43,336 nucleotides of DNA from Candidatus Omnitrophota bacterium (GCA_017995695.1 JAGOIJ010000001.1:1-43336); one strand, 5' to 3'. Shown: positions 31,630 through 39,745, numbered from the stretch's first letter. Made by a program: numbers and translations. The notes: generated by a model not told the origin, from the letters alone.

Positions 31630-33357
31630 TTACGCAGCCTTGTGTTCTATCTCTTCCTGCATGCTCTCCATGCATTCTTTAAGTGACATTACGCCGATGT
31701 TGCCTTTTCCTTTCTTGCGCACAGAAACAGTTTCCTGCTTTGCTTCGCGCTCACCAAGAACCAAGACGTACGGAATCTTATCAAGCTCCGCCTGCCGGAT
31801 GCGCTTGTCGAGCGTTTCGTTACGGGTATCAATTTCCACGCGCATCCCCTTACTTTCCAGCATAGCTTTAATTTTCATTCCGTATTCCCTCACCGAATCT
31901 TTAATGGGGATAATGCCTACCTGTACGGGGGCAAGCCAAAGCGGCAACTCTCCTTTGTAATGTTCAATGAGTGCCCCGGTAAACCGCTCAAGACTGCCCA
32001 GCAACACGCGATGTAACATAATCGGCTGCTTTTCCTGACCATCAGCATCAACATACGTTAAGTTAAAGCGCTTCGGCAAGGCAAAATCGCACTGGATCGT
32101 CGCGCATTGCCATTGCCTTTTAAGGGCATCTTTAAGTTTAATATCGATCTTGGGCCCATAGAATGCGCCCTCACCCTCGTTAGTTTCATAGGTCAGGCCT
32201 TTATCGCGCAGGGCCTCAATAAGCGCATCGGTTGCCCGCTGCCAATCATCATCGCTGCCGATATATTTAGTGGGCCGGGTACTTAATTCTATACCGACAT
32301 CATTAAACCCGAAAACCTTCATCGTATCAAAAACAAAATCAATGATGCCTTTAATCTCTGCCTTAAGCTGATCAGGAGAACAAAAGATGTGCGCATCATC
32401 CTGGGTAAAACCGCGCACCCGCAGCAACCCGTGCAAAACCCCTGCTTTTTCATAGCGGTAGACCGTGCCCAACTCAAACAGACGAATAGGCAACTCCCGA
32501 TAGCTATGGTTTTTGGCTTTATAGATCAGTATATGGCCGGGACAATTCATAGGCTTTAATACAAATTCCCGTCCTTCAATAGCAAGCGTATACATATTCT
32601 CTTTATAGTAATCATAATGCCCCGATGTTTTCCACAATTCTGCCTGCATGATATGCGGCGTAATCACCAGTTGATAACCGCGCTTCAAATGTTCGGTTTT
32701 CTCAAAATTTTCAATCAGGGTACGCAACAACGCTCCCTTGGGATGATAAAACACAAGGCCCGCGCCTGCTTCTTCGTGATAAATATCAAAAATGCCCAGC
32801 GCCGGCCCGAGCTTGCGATGATCGCGCAGCTTAGCCTCTTCTACATTCTTCAGATATTCTTCAAGCTCAGACGCGCTTTCAAAACAGGTGCCATAGATGC
32901 GTTGCAGCATCGGATTTGTTTCAATGCCGTGCCAGTACGCCCCGGCAACCGACAACAATTTAAACGCCTTAATCTGGCCGGTTGAATCGATGTGCGGACC
33001 GCGGCACAAGTCTACAAAACTATCGCCGGTTTGGTAAATCGAAATGGTCCCTTCCGGCAAGTTCTTGATCAGCTCGACCTTATACGACTCATGAATATTC
33101 TCAAATAAAGCAAGGGCCTCTTCTTGGGAAACCTCCTTACGCTTGAATGGCTCATTGCGCTGTATAATTTCGCGCATCTTGTGCTCAACCCGCGCCAGAT
33201 CATCGTCGGTAAACGGCTCCTTCTTATCGAAATCATAATAAAATCCGTCTTCGATAGCAGGGCCGATGCCAAGCATGGTCTTTGGCCAGAGCTCTTTAAC
33301 AGCTTGGGCCATTACATGCGAACAGCTATGCCGTAAGGTTTCAAGATCTTGTTTCAT
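31630..33357 (-). CDS. thrS: Threonine-tRNA ligase lacking the TGS domain
   Basis: ThrRS charges tRNA-Thr and edits mischarged serine. It has 575 residues, against about 640 in E. coli. The protein starts directly in the editing domain (RHSCSHVMAQAV, the HxxxH at 10-14, and DLCRGPHI), so the N-terminal TGS (N1) domain is absent. The catalytic core (MNCPGHILIYK with zinc ligand Cys, RYEKAGVLHGLLRVRGFTQDDAHIF) and the anticodon-binding C-domain are present. The start overlaps the cpaF stop by 4 bp, so there is no room for a longer N-terminus or a T-box leader. Confidence 0.96.
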   Translation of the reverse strand: MKQDLETLRHSCSHVMAQAVKELWPKTMLGIGPAIEDGFYYDFDKKEPFTDDDLARVEHKMREIIQRNEPFKRKEVSQEEALALFENIHESYKVELIKNLPEGTISIYQTGDSFVDLCRGPHIDSTGQIKAFKLLSVAGAYWHGIETNPMLQRIYGTCFESASELEEYLKNVEEAKLRDHRKLGPALGIFDIYHEEAGAGLVFYHPKGALLRTLIENFEKTEHLKRGYQLVITPHIMQAELWKTSGHYDYYKENMYTLAIEGREFVLKPMNCPGHILIYKAKNHSYRELPIRLFELGTVYRYEKAGVLHGLLRVRGFTQDDAHIFCSPDQLKAEIKGIIDFVFDTMKVFGFNDVGIELSTRPTKYIGSDDDWQRATDALIEALRDKGLTYETNEGEGAFYGPKIDIKLKDALKRQWQCATIQCDFALPKRFNLTYVDADGQEKQPIMLHRVLLGSLERFTGALIEHYKGELPLWLAPVQVGIIPIKDSVREYGMKIKAMLESKGMRVEIDTRNETLDKRIRQAELDKIPYVLVLGEREAKQETVSVRKKGKGNIGVMSLKECMESMQEEIEHKAA

Positions 33358-34430
33358 TCGTTCACAAAAATATTGTCTGCCAGCAGATTCATCTTCTGAA
33401 AACGCTGGAAAAATAATGGATAATATTTAATTGATGATTTAAGCGCGCCAACCACTGTTCCGTCATCAGCGATTTTTTCGCTGCGGAACACAAATAAATC
33501 ATTAAGCATAATCTCGTCCCTCTCAAGACCACGCACTTCGGTAATATGGGTAATCTTGCGACTGCCGTCAGACATGCGCTCCTGATGCACGATCACCTGG
33601 ATCGTGGAAGCGATAAGCTTGCGCACATCCCATAGCGGCAGATTGATTCCCGACATCAAAATCATAGTTTCAAGACGAGCGACCACATCTTTAGGAGAAT
33701 TACCATGAATAATCCCGACGGTGCCGGCATGTCCGGTTGCCATTGCCTGGATCATATCAATTGCCTCTTCTCCTCTAACCTCGCCGACCACCAAGCGGTC
33801 CGGAGCCATACGTAAGGCATTGCGTATTAAATCGCGGATACTGACCCCACCCTTACCGTGCTGATCAGGGGTTCTCGTTTCTAAGGAAATAGTATTATCG
33901 CGCTCGATCTTTAACTCAGCCGCATCTTCGATAGTAATAATACGCTCATCGGGAGCGAAAAAATGCGAAAGAACCTGCAACGTGGTCGTCTTTCCTACGC
34001 CTGTTCCGCCGGAAAAAATAATATTAACCCTTCCCTTAATACAAGCCACAATCAGATCAGCTGCCTTTTGCGTTAACGTACCGATCCTAATTAAATCATC
34101 GAGCGTTTTGATCTCTTTAGAAAATTTTCTAAAGGTAACTGCCACGCCAAAGCGTGCCAGCGGAGGTATGATCGCGTTTATACGCGTGCCGTCAGCAAGA
34201 CAAACATCAGCATAGGGAACATCGCTGGCCACGCGCTTGCCAGCAGCAGAATAAATTCTGTCCACCAGCGCCGTAACCTCTGCTTCGCTTCCAAATCTGA
34301 CATTGGTCAATACCTTTCTACCGCTCTTTTCAACAAAGACTCTTTGATGACCATTAATCATTATTTCGGAGACCGCCGGATCATCAAGCAACTGCTGGAC
34401 TGGACCAAGATCAAGATTTTTTTCAGACAT
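33354..34430 (-). CDS. cpaF: CpaF/VirB11-type secretion ATPase
   Basis: CpaF ATPases power Tad-type pili and related secretion machines. The 358-residue protein has an N-terminal domain with PAVSEIMINGHQRVFVE, Walker A GGTGVGKTT (141-149), the Asp box ITIEDAAEL, GEVRGEEAIDMIQAMATGHAG with Walker B and His box, and a C-terminal SRKITHITEV. No other Tad genes are near, and it overlaps the housekeeping gene thrS. The partner machine is therefore encoded elsewhere or the role is different. About 60 residues after the core end are not assigned. Confidence 0.88.
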   Translation of the reverse strand: MSEKNLDLGPVQQLLDDPAVSEIMINGHQRVFVEKSGRKVLTNVRFGSEAEVTALVDRIYSAAGKRVASDVPYADVCLADGTRINAIIPPLARFGVAVTFRKFSKEIKTLDDLIRIGTLTQKAADLIVACIKGRVNIIFSGGTGVGKTTTLQVLSHFFAPDERIITIEDAAELKIERDNTISLETRTPDQHGKGGVSIRDLIRNALRMAPDRLVVGEVRGEEAIDMIQAMATGHAGTVGIIHGNSPKDVVARLETMILMSGINLPLWDVRKLIASTIQVIVHQERMSDGSRKITHITEVRGLERDEIMLNDLFVFRSEKIADDGTVVGALKSSIKYYPLFFQRFQKMNLLADNIFVNE

Positions 34431-34464
34431 ATAAACCTCTTTTATTAATGGCTGCTAAAATACG

Positions 34465-34538
34465 TGGGCCCAAGAGGACTTGAACCTCTGACCTTTGCGA
34501 TGTCAACGCAACGCTCTAACCAACTGAGCTATGAGCCC
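34465..34538 (-). tRNA. tRNA-Val(GAC)
   Basis: Minus-strand acceptor GGGCTCA pairs with TGGGCCC (one G-T pair). The anticodon stem TTGCG/CGCAA encloses TTGACAT, giving anticodon GAC. T-arm and D-arm are standard. CCA is not encoded. It is the second valine tRNA in the window after TAC. Confidence 0.95.
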
Positions 34539-34552
34539 GAATACAAAATACC

Positions 34553-34822
34553 TTACCCTATCTTACCTTTTGCTGTTTTATCTCTCAATAAAACTATTAA
34601 GATCCCTCCTATTAACAAAATCAAACCGCCGATTATGCGCATGGCTCCCCACCACATTGAATAAACCGTGGAGGAAGAACATTTTTCCCAAACATGAGGA
34701 GCATCGGCAAAATGTATGTGGGTAATGCAAGGCCTGCTGGATATATCATTAAAAGAAAATATGCCCGCCGCGACTATCCCGACTAACATGGTACCTACAA
34801 CTATTATTTGCTTTTTATTCAT
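34553..34822 (-). CDS. Small two-helix membrane protein, unknown function
   Basis: The 89-residue frame begins MNKKQIIVVGTMLVGIVAAG, a membrane helix. A short extracytoplasmic loop with two cysteines (RPCITHIHF, WEKCSSS) follows, then a second helix IIGGLILLIGGILIVLL and a basic end. I do not recognise a family. The loop cysteines could form a disulfide. It sits between tRNA-Leu and tRNA-Val in the same direction. Helix pattern and clean start support a real gene. Confidence 0.62.
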   Translation of the reverse strand: MNKKQIIVVGTMLVGIVAAGIFSFNDISSRPCITHIHFADAPHVWEKCSSSTVYSMWWGAMRIIGGLILLIGGILIVLLRDKTAKGKIG

Positions 34823-34837
34823 TCTCTTTGGTCTTGC

Positions 34838-34883
34838 CTTGTCGCCTCGCTACGCTCGTTGCGGCATAAATTAATTTTTCCTT
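34838..34883. repeat. 46-bp intergenic repeat, copy A
   Basis: The 46 bp are identical to 35262-35307. They contain CGCCTCGCTACGCTCGTTG and end in AAATTAATTTTTCCTT. Copy A lies between the small membrane gene and tRNA-Leu. Next to it (34885-34931), CACCCA and TGGGTG arms form another stem. Confidence 0.88.
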
Positions 34884-34931
34884 CACCCAGCTCGCTATTT
34901 TGCTTGTCGCATAATTACGCTCGCTTGGGTG

Positions 34932-34966
34932 TGAATTTATTTTCCCCTGTCGGGAAAATAAATTCA
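34932..34966. repeat. 15-bp palindrome directly after tRNA-Leu
   Basis: Perfect 15-bp arms TGAATTTATTTTCCC and GGGAAAATAAATTCA enclose the loop CTGTC (GACAG on the tRNA strand). The palindrome ends at 34966, next to the tRNA-Leu discriminator at 34967. No T-run follows the stem, so an ordinary terminator is unlikely. Confidence 0.85.
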
Positions 34967-35049
34967 TGGGCAAGGAGGGAGTCGGACCCTCACGACCTTA
35001 CGGCCAAAGGATTTTAAGTCCTTCGTGTATGCCATTCCACCACTTGCCC
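34967..35049 (-). tRNA. tRNA-Leu(TAA)
   Basis: Acceptor GGGCAAG pairs with CTTGCCC. The anticodon stem holds CTTAAAA, giving anticodon TAA. A long variable arm, as expected for leucine, makes the gene 83 nt. CCA is not encoded; the base after the discriminator already belongs to a palindrome. Confidence 0.94.
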
Positions 35050-35261
35050 GAATTTACACTCCGCTCACTCATCGGGGCTTGAGTCCCGCGGCTATATACT
35101 CCTCGTCAAACCTAAATAAATTCTTTGTATCCTCGGAGCGATTTTTGCATTGCTGTATCACACTTTGCTCACTAAACCGCTTATCGCGGTTTGCCCTTCG
35201 GGCCGTTCGCTTGAGTGCGATTTAAATTTTTTGTCGGATGTGTGCCGCACTCGCTGCTCGG

Positions 35262-35307
35262 CTTGTCGCCTCGCTACGCTCGTTGCGGCATAAATTAATT
35301 TTTCCTT
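35262..35307. repeat. 46-bp intergenic repeat, copy B
   Basis: Identical over 46 bp to 34838-34883. In this copy the final AAATTAATTTTT arm is followed by its inverted partner, forming the palindrome at 35291-35325; in copy A that partner is missing. Confidence 0.88.
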
Positions 35308-35325
35308 GTCGTAAAAATTAATTTA
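35291..35325. repeat. 13-bp palindrome directly after tRNA-Cys
   Basis: Perfect 13-bp arms TAAATTAATTTTT and AAAAATTAATTTA enclose the loop CCTTGTCGT. The palindrome ends at 35325, next to the tRNA-Cys discriminator at 35326. Its loop shares TGTC/GACA with the tRNA-Leu palindrome while the arms differ. Confidence 0.85.
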
Positions 35326-35397
35326 AGGCGTGGACCGGATTTGAACCGGTGCATAACTGTTTTGCAGACAGTTGCCTTACCACTTGGCTACCACGCC
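35326..35397 (-). tRNA. tRNA-Cys(GCA)
   Basis: Acceptor GGCGTGG pairs with CCACGCC. The anticodon stem ACTGT/ACAGT encloses CTGCAAA, giving GCA. The discriminator is U, the cysteine identity base. CCA is not encoded. It begins 8 bp after the coaC stop. Confidence 0.96.
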
Positions 35398-35405
35398 ATA
35401 TACTA

Positions 35406-35951
35406 TCAAAGAGCGCTCAACGCTTGCTTTACTATTGTTTCAATGTCAGCGAGGCAGCCAATACCAACAGCGCCGCAAGCAAGCTTACCCTTGCGCGGAT
35501 CAATAAAACCATACCCCAACGCTTTCAGTTTCTTCATATTTTCCTGAACAATTTTATTAGTAAACATCTTATCATTCATCGCAGGAGCAAACAAAACTTT
35601 AGCGCGCGTTGCGCATACAATACAACTCAACATATCATCGCATAACCCTGCGGCAATCTTGGCAATACTATGCGCGGTTGCCGGAGCAATCAAAACCAGA
35701 TTCGCCTTGTCTGCGAGAGCAACATGCTCAACCTCCCACGCATCAGCCTGCTTAAACATATGGGTGTAAACCTTGTTGCCCGAAAGGCTCTCGAAGACAA
35801 CAGGGCTGATTAATTCTTGCGCTTCGTGCGTCATCACTACCGTTACGTTACAATGCACGTCCCTAAGCCTACGCACCAGATCGCAAGCTTTGTATATAGC
35901 GATACTGGCAGTAACGCCCACTATCACTTCTTTACCTTTTATTTTTTCCAT
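35406..35951 (-). CDS. coaC: Phosphopantothenoylcysteine decarboxylase, stand-alone
   Basis: CoaC decarboxylates phosphopantothenoylcysteine on the way to coenzyme A using FMN. The 181-residue protein covers only the flavoprotein domain. GVTASIAIYKACDLVRRL binds FMN, EVEHVALADKANLVLIAPAT holds the catalytic His, FAPAMNDKM is the substrate motif and KLACGAVGIG holds the active-site Cys. Most bacteria fuse this to CoaB; here the synthetase half is absent from the window. The start overlaps rpoZ by 13 bp. Confidence 0.93.
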   Translation of the reverse strand: MEKIKGKEVIVGVTASIAIYKACDLVRRLRDVHCNVTVVMTHEAQELISPVVFESLSGNKVYTHMFKQADAWEVEHVALADKANLVLIAPATAHSIAKIAAGLCDDMLSCIVCATRAKVLFAPAMNDKMFTNKIVQENMKKLKALGYGFIDPRKGKLACGAVGIGCLADIETIVKQALSAL

Positions 35952-36133
35952 AACACTTTTCCTTCAGCAATCTCATGGAGCGCGACGGTTGATGGCTTTG
36001 ATGAAGGCGCCATCTGCACCATCTTAGGCTGGCCTTCAGCGATCTCTAATGCCCGGCGAGCAGCCATAATAACAAGTTTGTAAATCGACCCATTGCTTTT
36101 ATCCAGAAGCTTCTCCAAAGCGACATACGGCAT
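35939..36133 (-). CDS. rpoZ: RNA polymerase omega subunit
   Basis: Omega assists assembly of RNA polymerase by clamping beta prime. The 64-residue protein starts MPYVALEKLLDKSNGSIYKL and contains VIMAARRALEIAEGQP, the conserved core. The start is fixed by GGAGGTG eight bases upstream; a six-residue longer reading would use that ribosome site as codons. The order gmk-rpoZ-coaC is common in bacteria. Confidence 0.93.
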   Translation of the reverse strand: MPYVALEKLLDKSNGSIYKLVIMAARRALEIAEGQPKMVQMAPSSKPSTVALHEIAEGKVLWKK

Positions 36134-36151
36134 TACTGCACCTCCACACAA

Positions 36152-36733
36152 TTATGATTTCACCTGCTTAACCACAATAGATTTTAACCGGACAACTGCC
36201 TGCTGTAACGATTTATTTAACACGCAATGATCAAAGGTGTTACACGCCTTCATCTCTTCTTTCGCCAACGCTAAGCGCCGCGCAACTTCTTCCTGCTTAA
36301 TTTTACTGCAGCGCTTCATAATTCTGAGTTTCAGAGTTTGCAAGGTCGGCGGCTTCACAAAAATTGTGACGCTATTGCGCGGATAAAGCTTCTTAATGCG
36401 TTGCGCCCCCTTAAGATCAAGACACAGTAACATATGCTTGCCCTGATTCAGATTTGACTCAACCGATGCCTTTGGCGTAGCGTAATAATACCCAAGGTAA
36501 CGTGTCCATTCAAGTAATTTTTTTTCCTTGCGCAATCGTCTAAATTCATCGGAGCTGATAAACTGATAATCGCGCAAATTTCGCTCTTGAGATCGTCGGG
36601 GCCGCGTGGTCATGGAAACTGATTTCTTAAAAATCTTGCGCATCGCAGGGTCCTGCACCAATCGATCGCGCAATGTTGTTTTTCCTGAACCTGATGGGCC
36701 TGAAATAACGAAGACGAATCCGTTTTTTTTCAC
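36152..36733 (-). CDS. gmk: Guanylate kinase
   Basis: Gmk phosphorylates GMP to GDP. The 193-residue protein has the P-loop GPSGSGKT (12-19), the GMP-binding SVSMTTRPRR and RDYQFISSDEF, and the lid region MKRCSKIKQEEVARRL. It overlaps yicC by 4 bp. Confidence 0.97.
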   Translation of the reverse strand: MKKNGFVFVISGPSGSGKTTLRDRLVQDPAMRKIFKKSVSMTTRPRRSQERNLRDYQFISSDEFRRLRKEKKLLEWTRYLGYYYATPKASVESNLNQGKHMLLCLDLKGAQRIKKLYPRNSVTIFVKPPTLQTLKLRIMKRCSKIKQEEVARRLALAKEEMKACNTFDHCVLNKSLQQAVVRLKSIVVKQVKS

Positions 36734-37557
36734 TCTACATTCTGCACTTGCTCGCGAATCTTCTCAATCTGACTTTTAATCTGCACGATCTTTGCTGAAA
36801 CCGCCGTATCGAACGTCTTTGCGGCAATGGTATTAGACTCACGCTGCATCTCTTGAGCAATAAAATCTAACTCCTTGCCAATCACGCCGCCTTTGGTAAT
36901 CTTCTGTTTAAAATTTTTAACATGAAATGAAAGCCGTGCAACTTCTTCCGCAATATCCGAATCCTTAATAAAGTTTATTTTCTCATCATCGCTTTTCATA
37001 GCAACAGTTCTCATGGAAACTGCTTTTTTGAAACGCGTTTCAACGGCAGTAGACAAACGCGACAAAAGCGATGCGTGCTTTAATAAATAGCGATACAACG
37101 CACGGCCCTCTTTATGGCGCGTAGCGTCAAGTTGCTCTAACGCTTTATCTACCAACAGGTTAAGCTTTGGCCAAACCCCTGCTTTATCTAAACCGTGTTC
37201 GGCTAAAGCAATTACTCCCGGCAATTGTAACAAGGTATCCAGGCTAATATCGCCAACAAGCTTATATTCCTGCTTAATGTTTTTAAGCGATTGCATATAT
37301 TGCTTCAAAAGATTTTTGTTAATAAACACGCGAGGCGCATCTTCCCCATTAATATTAATAACGCAGGTGATTCTGCCGCGTTTAATACGCGCTTCAATCG
37401 CTTTCTTAATACGCTCTTCAAGGGAAATAAACCCGGGCGGAAGGTGGAATACCACATCCAAAAATTTATGATTGGCGCTACGCAACTCAACGGACACCTT
37501 GCCAACGCCATCAATCATCTGTTCCTTCATCCCGAAACCTGTCATGCTTGTCAACAT
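36730..37557 (-). CDS. yicC: YicC-family endoribonuclease
   Basis: YicC proteins are RNases that cleave structured or small RNAs. The 275-residue protein starts MLTSMTGFGMKEQ, the family start, with ELRSANHKFLDVVFHLP and the C-terminal IGKELDFIAQEMQRESNTI and ETRFKKAV motifs. Longer readings upstream run through ndk. The ATG lies one base after the ndk stop. The pairing with gmk is widespread. Confidence 0.95.
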   Translation of the reverse strand: MLTSMTGFGMKEQMIDGVGKVSVELRSANHKFLDVVFHLPPGFISLEERIKKAIEARIKRGRITCVININGEDAPRVFINKNLLKQYMQSLKNIKQEYKLVGDISLDTLLQLPGVIALAEHGLDKAGVWPKLNLLVDKALEQLDATRHKEGRALYRYLLKHASLLSRLSTAVETRFKKAVSMRTVAMKSDDEKINFIKDSDIAEEVARLSFHVKNFKQKITKGGVIGKELDFIAQEMQRESNTIAAKTFDTAVSAKIVQIKSQIEKIREQVQNVE

Positions 37558-37558
37558 C

Positions 37559-38065
37559 TTATGCCCACACCTTAACTTTCTTTTCGCGCTCAATAATTTC
37601 TTTTGTCTGGTACAAATTAACAATGATCTCATCCGGCGAGAACCAAAGCTTAATTTCCCGCTCAGCCTCAACATCGCTTGAAGAAACATGAATGACGTTT
37701 TCATACACGCCCGACGTCGTTATGCGGCCATAAGATCCGCGAATGGACGTTGGGTCCGCCTCTTCAGGATTTGTTGACCCAGCAAGCTCTCTGCATTTAG
37801 TTAAAGCATCAATTCCCCAATACACTAACGCCATAACTTTTCTGCGATCATGAAACTCACCGAGAATATATTTCATAAGGTCCTCAAAAAAAGGCTTATC
37901 CTTTAAATGTTTATAATGCTCTTCGGCAAGCTTTCGCGAAACACGCACCATGCGCGCACCGACAATTTCAAGCTTTGTCTCTGACAGGCGCGTAAGTATG
38001 TTGCCGGTCAATGACTTCTTCAATCCATCTGGTTTAACGAGAATAAGCGTCGCCTGGTTCATCAA
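37559..38065 (-). CDS. ndk: Nucleoside diphosphate kinase, extended form
   Basis: Ndk equilibrates nucleoside di- and triphosphates through a phosphohistidine. At 168 residues it is longer than the usual 135-150. ILVKPDG, GSTNPEEADPTSIRG and the catalytic ENVIHVSSS are present. The usual NxxHGSDS reads NVIHVSSS, and a few extra residues (RITTSGVYE) come just before it. The C-terminus is extended. It overlaps parB by 4 bp. Confidence 0.94.
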   Translation of the reverse strand: MMNQATLILVKPDGLKKSLTGNILTRLSETKLEIVGARMVRVSRKLAEEHYKHLKDKPFFEDLMKYILGEFHDRRKVMALVYWGIDALTKCRELAGSTNPEEADPTSIRGSYGRITTSGVYENVIHVSSSDVEAEREIKLWFSPDEIIVNLYQTKEIIEREKKVKVWA

Positions 38066-38913
38066 TTAGTTCCTCCCTTAATAACGCTAACAATGCGTGT
38101 TAAATCTTCCGTTGAATAAAATTCAATGGTGATGCTTCCTCTCTTTTTATTTTTAGCAATACGCACCTTTGTTGCTAAGCGATGCTGCAGCTCTTCCTCT
38201 AATACAGCAACAAACGGTTCGCGCTGCCCAGGCTGCGCTCTGCGCTTTACCATCTTTGGCCGATGCATCTTAATAATGGTTTCCAGCTCCCGCACTGAAA
38301 GACCTTTAGTAATAATTTCTTGATTTAAACGACGCTGCTCATTTTCATTTTCAACCTCAAGAAGCGCGCGGCCATGGGCAAACGATATTTTCTTTCTTCG
38401 TATATCATCCTGGATTTCTTGAGGTAACGTCAATAATCGCAAGGTGTTAGTAACCGAAACTCTTGACTTTCCCAGAATCTCCCCAATGCGATCTTGTGTA
38501 ATACTAAATTTTTCAATTAAAAATTTAAAAGCACGCGCTTCTTCAATAGGGTTCAGGCTTTCTCTCTGCACGTTTTCTATCAAAGCTAGCTCAAGGGAAT
38601 CCTCATCGCTTGCTTCGCGCACAATAATGGGAATTTCCTTCAACCCCAGCATTTTGGCTGCGCGTAAACGTCTCTCACCAGCAATAAGCTCATAATCATC
38701 ACCAACGCGCCTCACAATAATTGGCTGAATCACTCCCTTTGCCCGGATTGACTGAGTTAAGTCTTCTAGCCCTTCCATGTCAAAATCTTCTCTTGGTTGG
38801 TAGGGATTTGGCTTGATTAGGTCAGTTTGGACATTTATAACGTTGTTTTTCGCCTCAAAATCCTTTTCAGGAATCAGAGCGCTAATACCTCTACCTAGTG
38901 CTTTTCTCTCCAT
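38062..38913 (-). CDS. parB: Chromosome partitioning protein ParB
   Basis: ParB is a CTP-dependent clamp that loads at parS and spreads along DNA. The 283-residue protein has the linker start ALGRGISALIPE, the CTP motif GERRLRAAKMLG, the ENVQRESLNPIEEARA motif, the parS-binding helix-turn-helix (GEILGKSRVSVTNTLRLL) and a C-terminal dimer domain. Its ATG overlaps the parA stop by one base. Confidence 0.97.
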   Translation of the reverse strand: MERKALGRGISALIPEKDFEAKNNVINVQTDLIKPNPYQPREDFDMEGLEDLTQSIRAKGVIQPIIVRRVGDDYELIAGERRLRAAKMLGLKEIPIIVREASDEDSLELALIENVQRESLNPIEEARAFKFLIEKFSITQDRIGEILGKSRVSVTNTLRLLTLPQEIQDDIRRKKISFAHGRALLEVENENEQRRLNQEIITKGLSVRELETIIKMHRPKMVKRRAQPGQREPFVAVLEEELQHRLATKVRIAKNKKRGSITIEFYSTEDLTRIVSVIKGGTN

Positions 38914-39707
38914 TAGACCACTCCTTCTGTAATATTCTCTGCCTTAAAAGGAATCCCTAACAATTCTTTGCTTAGCTCTTCATATTTTTTTGCGCCTATA
39001 GAATCTTTATCATATAGTGCAATGGGCTTGCCATAACTTGGCGCTTCAGAAAGTCTAATGCTGCGCGGTATCACAGTACCATACACCTTCCCGTGAAAAT
39101 GATTACGCGCTTCAGCAATAACTTCTTTCGTAAGGTTGGTTCGAAAATCAGCCATGGTAAGCAATACGCCTTCGATGGCGAGTTCCGGGTTAAGGTTATC
39201 TTTTACAAGTTTAATAGTATTAGATAGTTGCGACAGCCCTTCCAACGCATAATACTCACACTGCACCGGAATAATAAGCCCGTCTGCCGCACACAAACCA
39301 TTAATGGTCAGCAACCCTAGCGAAGGTGGGCAATCTATAATGATAAAATCAAACTCTTCCTTGATCCCAATGAGCGCTCTTTTTAGACGATACTCTCTAC
39401 CTAAAACACTCACTAATTCAATTTCCGCTCCTGTTAAATCAAGGTTTGACGGAGCGACATGCAAGGTTGGTATTGCTGTGGGCTGTAATATCTCTTTGAT
39501 TGGCAGCTCTTCAAGGAGAACATGGTACGTGCTTTTTTGTATGGTATGCTTATTTAATCCTACCCCGCTTGTAGCATTGGCTTGGGGATCAAGGTCAATC
39601 AGCATAACGTTCTTTTGTGCCAGAGCCAAATATGATGCGAGATTGATTGCTGAAGTAGTTTTACCTGTGCCACCCTTTTGGTTACAGATTGCTATTATCT
39701 TACCCAT
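38913..39707 (-). CDS. parA: Chromosome partitioning ATPase ParA
   Basis: ParA (Soj) binds the nucleoid in an ATP-dependent way and moves ParB-parS complexes. The 264-residue protein has the deviant Walker A KGGTGKTT (11-18), LIDLDPQANATSG and IIDCPPSLGLLT. A parS-like site lies 23 bp upstream of its start codon. The ribosome site is weak. Confidence 0.97.
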   Translation of the reverse strand: MGKIIAICNQKGGTGKTTSAINLASYLALAQKNVMLIDLDPQANATSGVGLNKHTIQKSTYHVLLEELPIKEILQPTAIPTLHVAPSNLDLTGAEIELVSVLGREYRLKRALIGIKEEFDFIIIDCPPSLGLLTINGLCAADGLIIPVQCEYYALEGLSQLSNTIKLVKDNLNPELAIEGVLLTMADFRTNLTKEVIAEARNHFHGKVYGTVIPRSIRLSEAPSYGKPIALYDKDSIGAKKYEELSKELLGIPFKAENITEGVV

Positions 39708-39729
39708 TGTTTATCATATAGTTACGGAA

Positions 39730-39745
39730 TGTTCCACGCGGAACA
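39730..39745. promoter_or_regulatory. parS-like ParB-binding site
   Basis: TGTTCCACGCGGAACA differs by one base from the known parS form TGTTCCACGTGGAACA and is close to TGTTTCACGTGAAACA. It lies in the 70-bp spacer upstream of parA, a usual place for parS. Confidence 0.9.

Larger units (their letters stand above)
35050..35325. other. Palindrome-rich spacer between tRNA-Leu and tRNA-Cys
   Basis: The 276 bp hold no credible reading frame. Hairpins seen are AAACCGC/GCGGTTT (35174-35192), GCCC/GGGC (35193-35203), the 46-bp repeat copy B and the palindrome abutting tRNA-Cys. The content appears to be stacked repeat elements. Confidence 0.8.
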
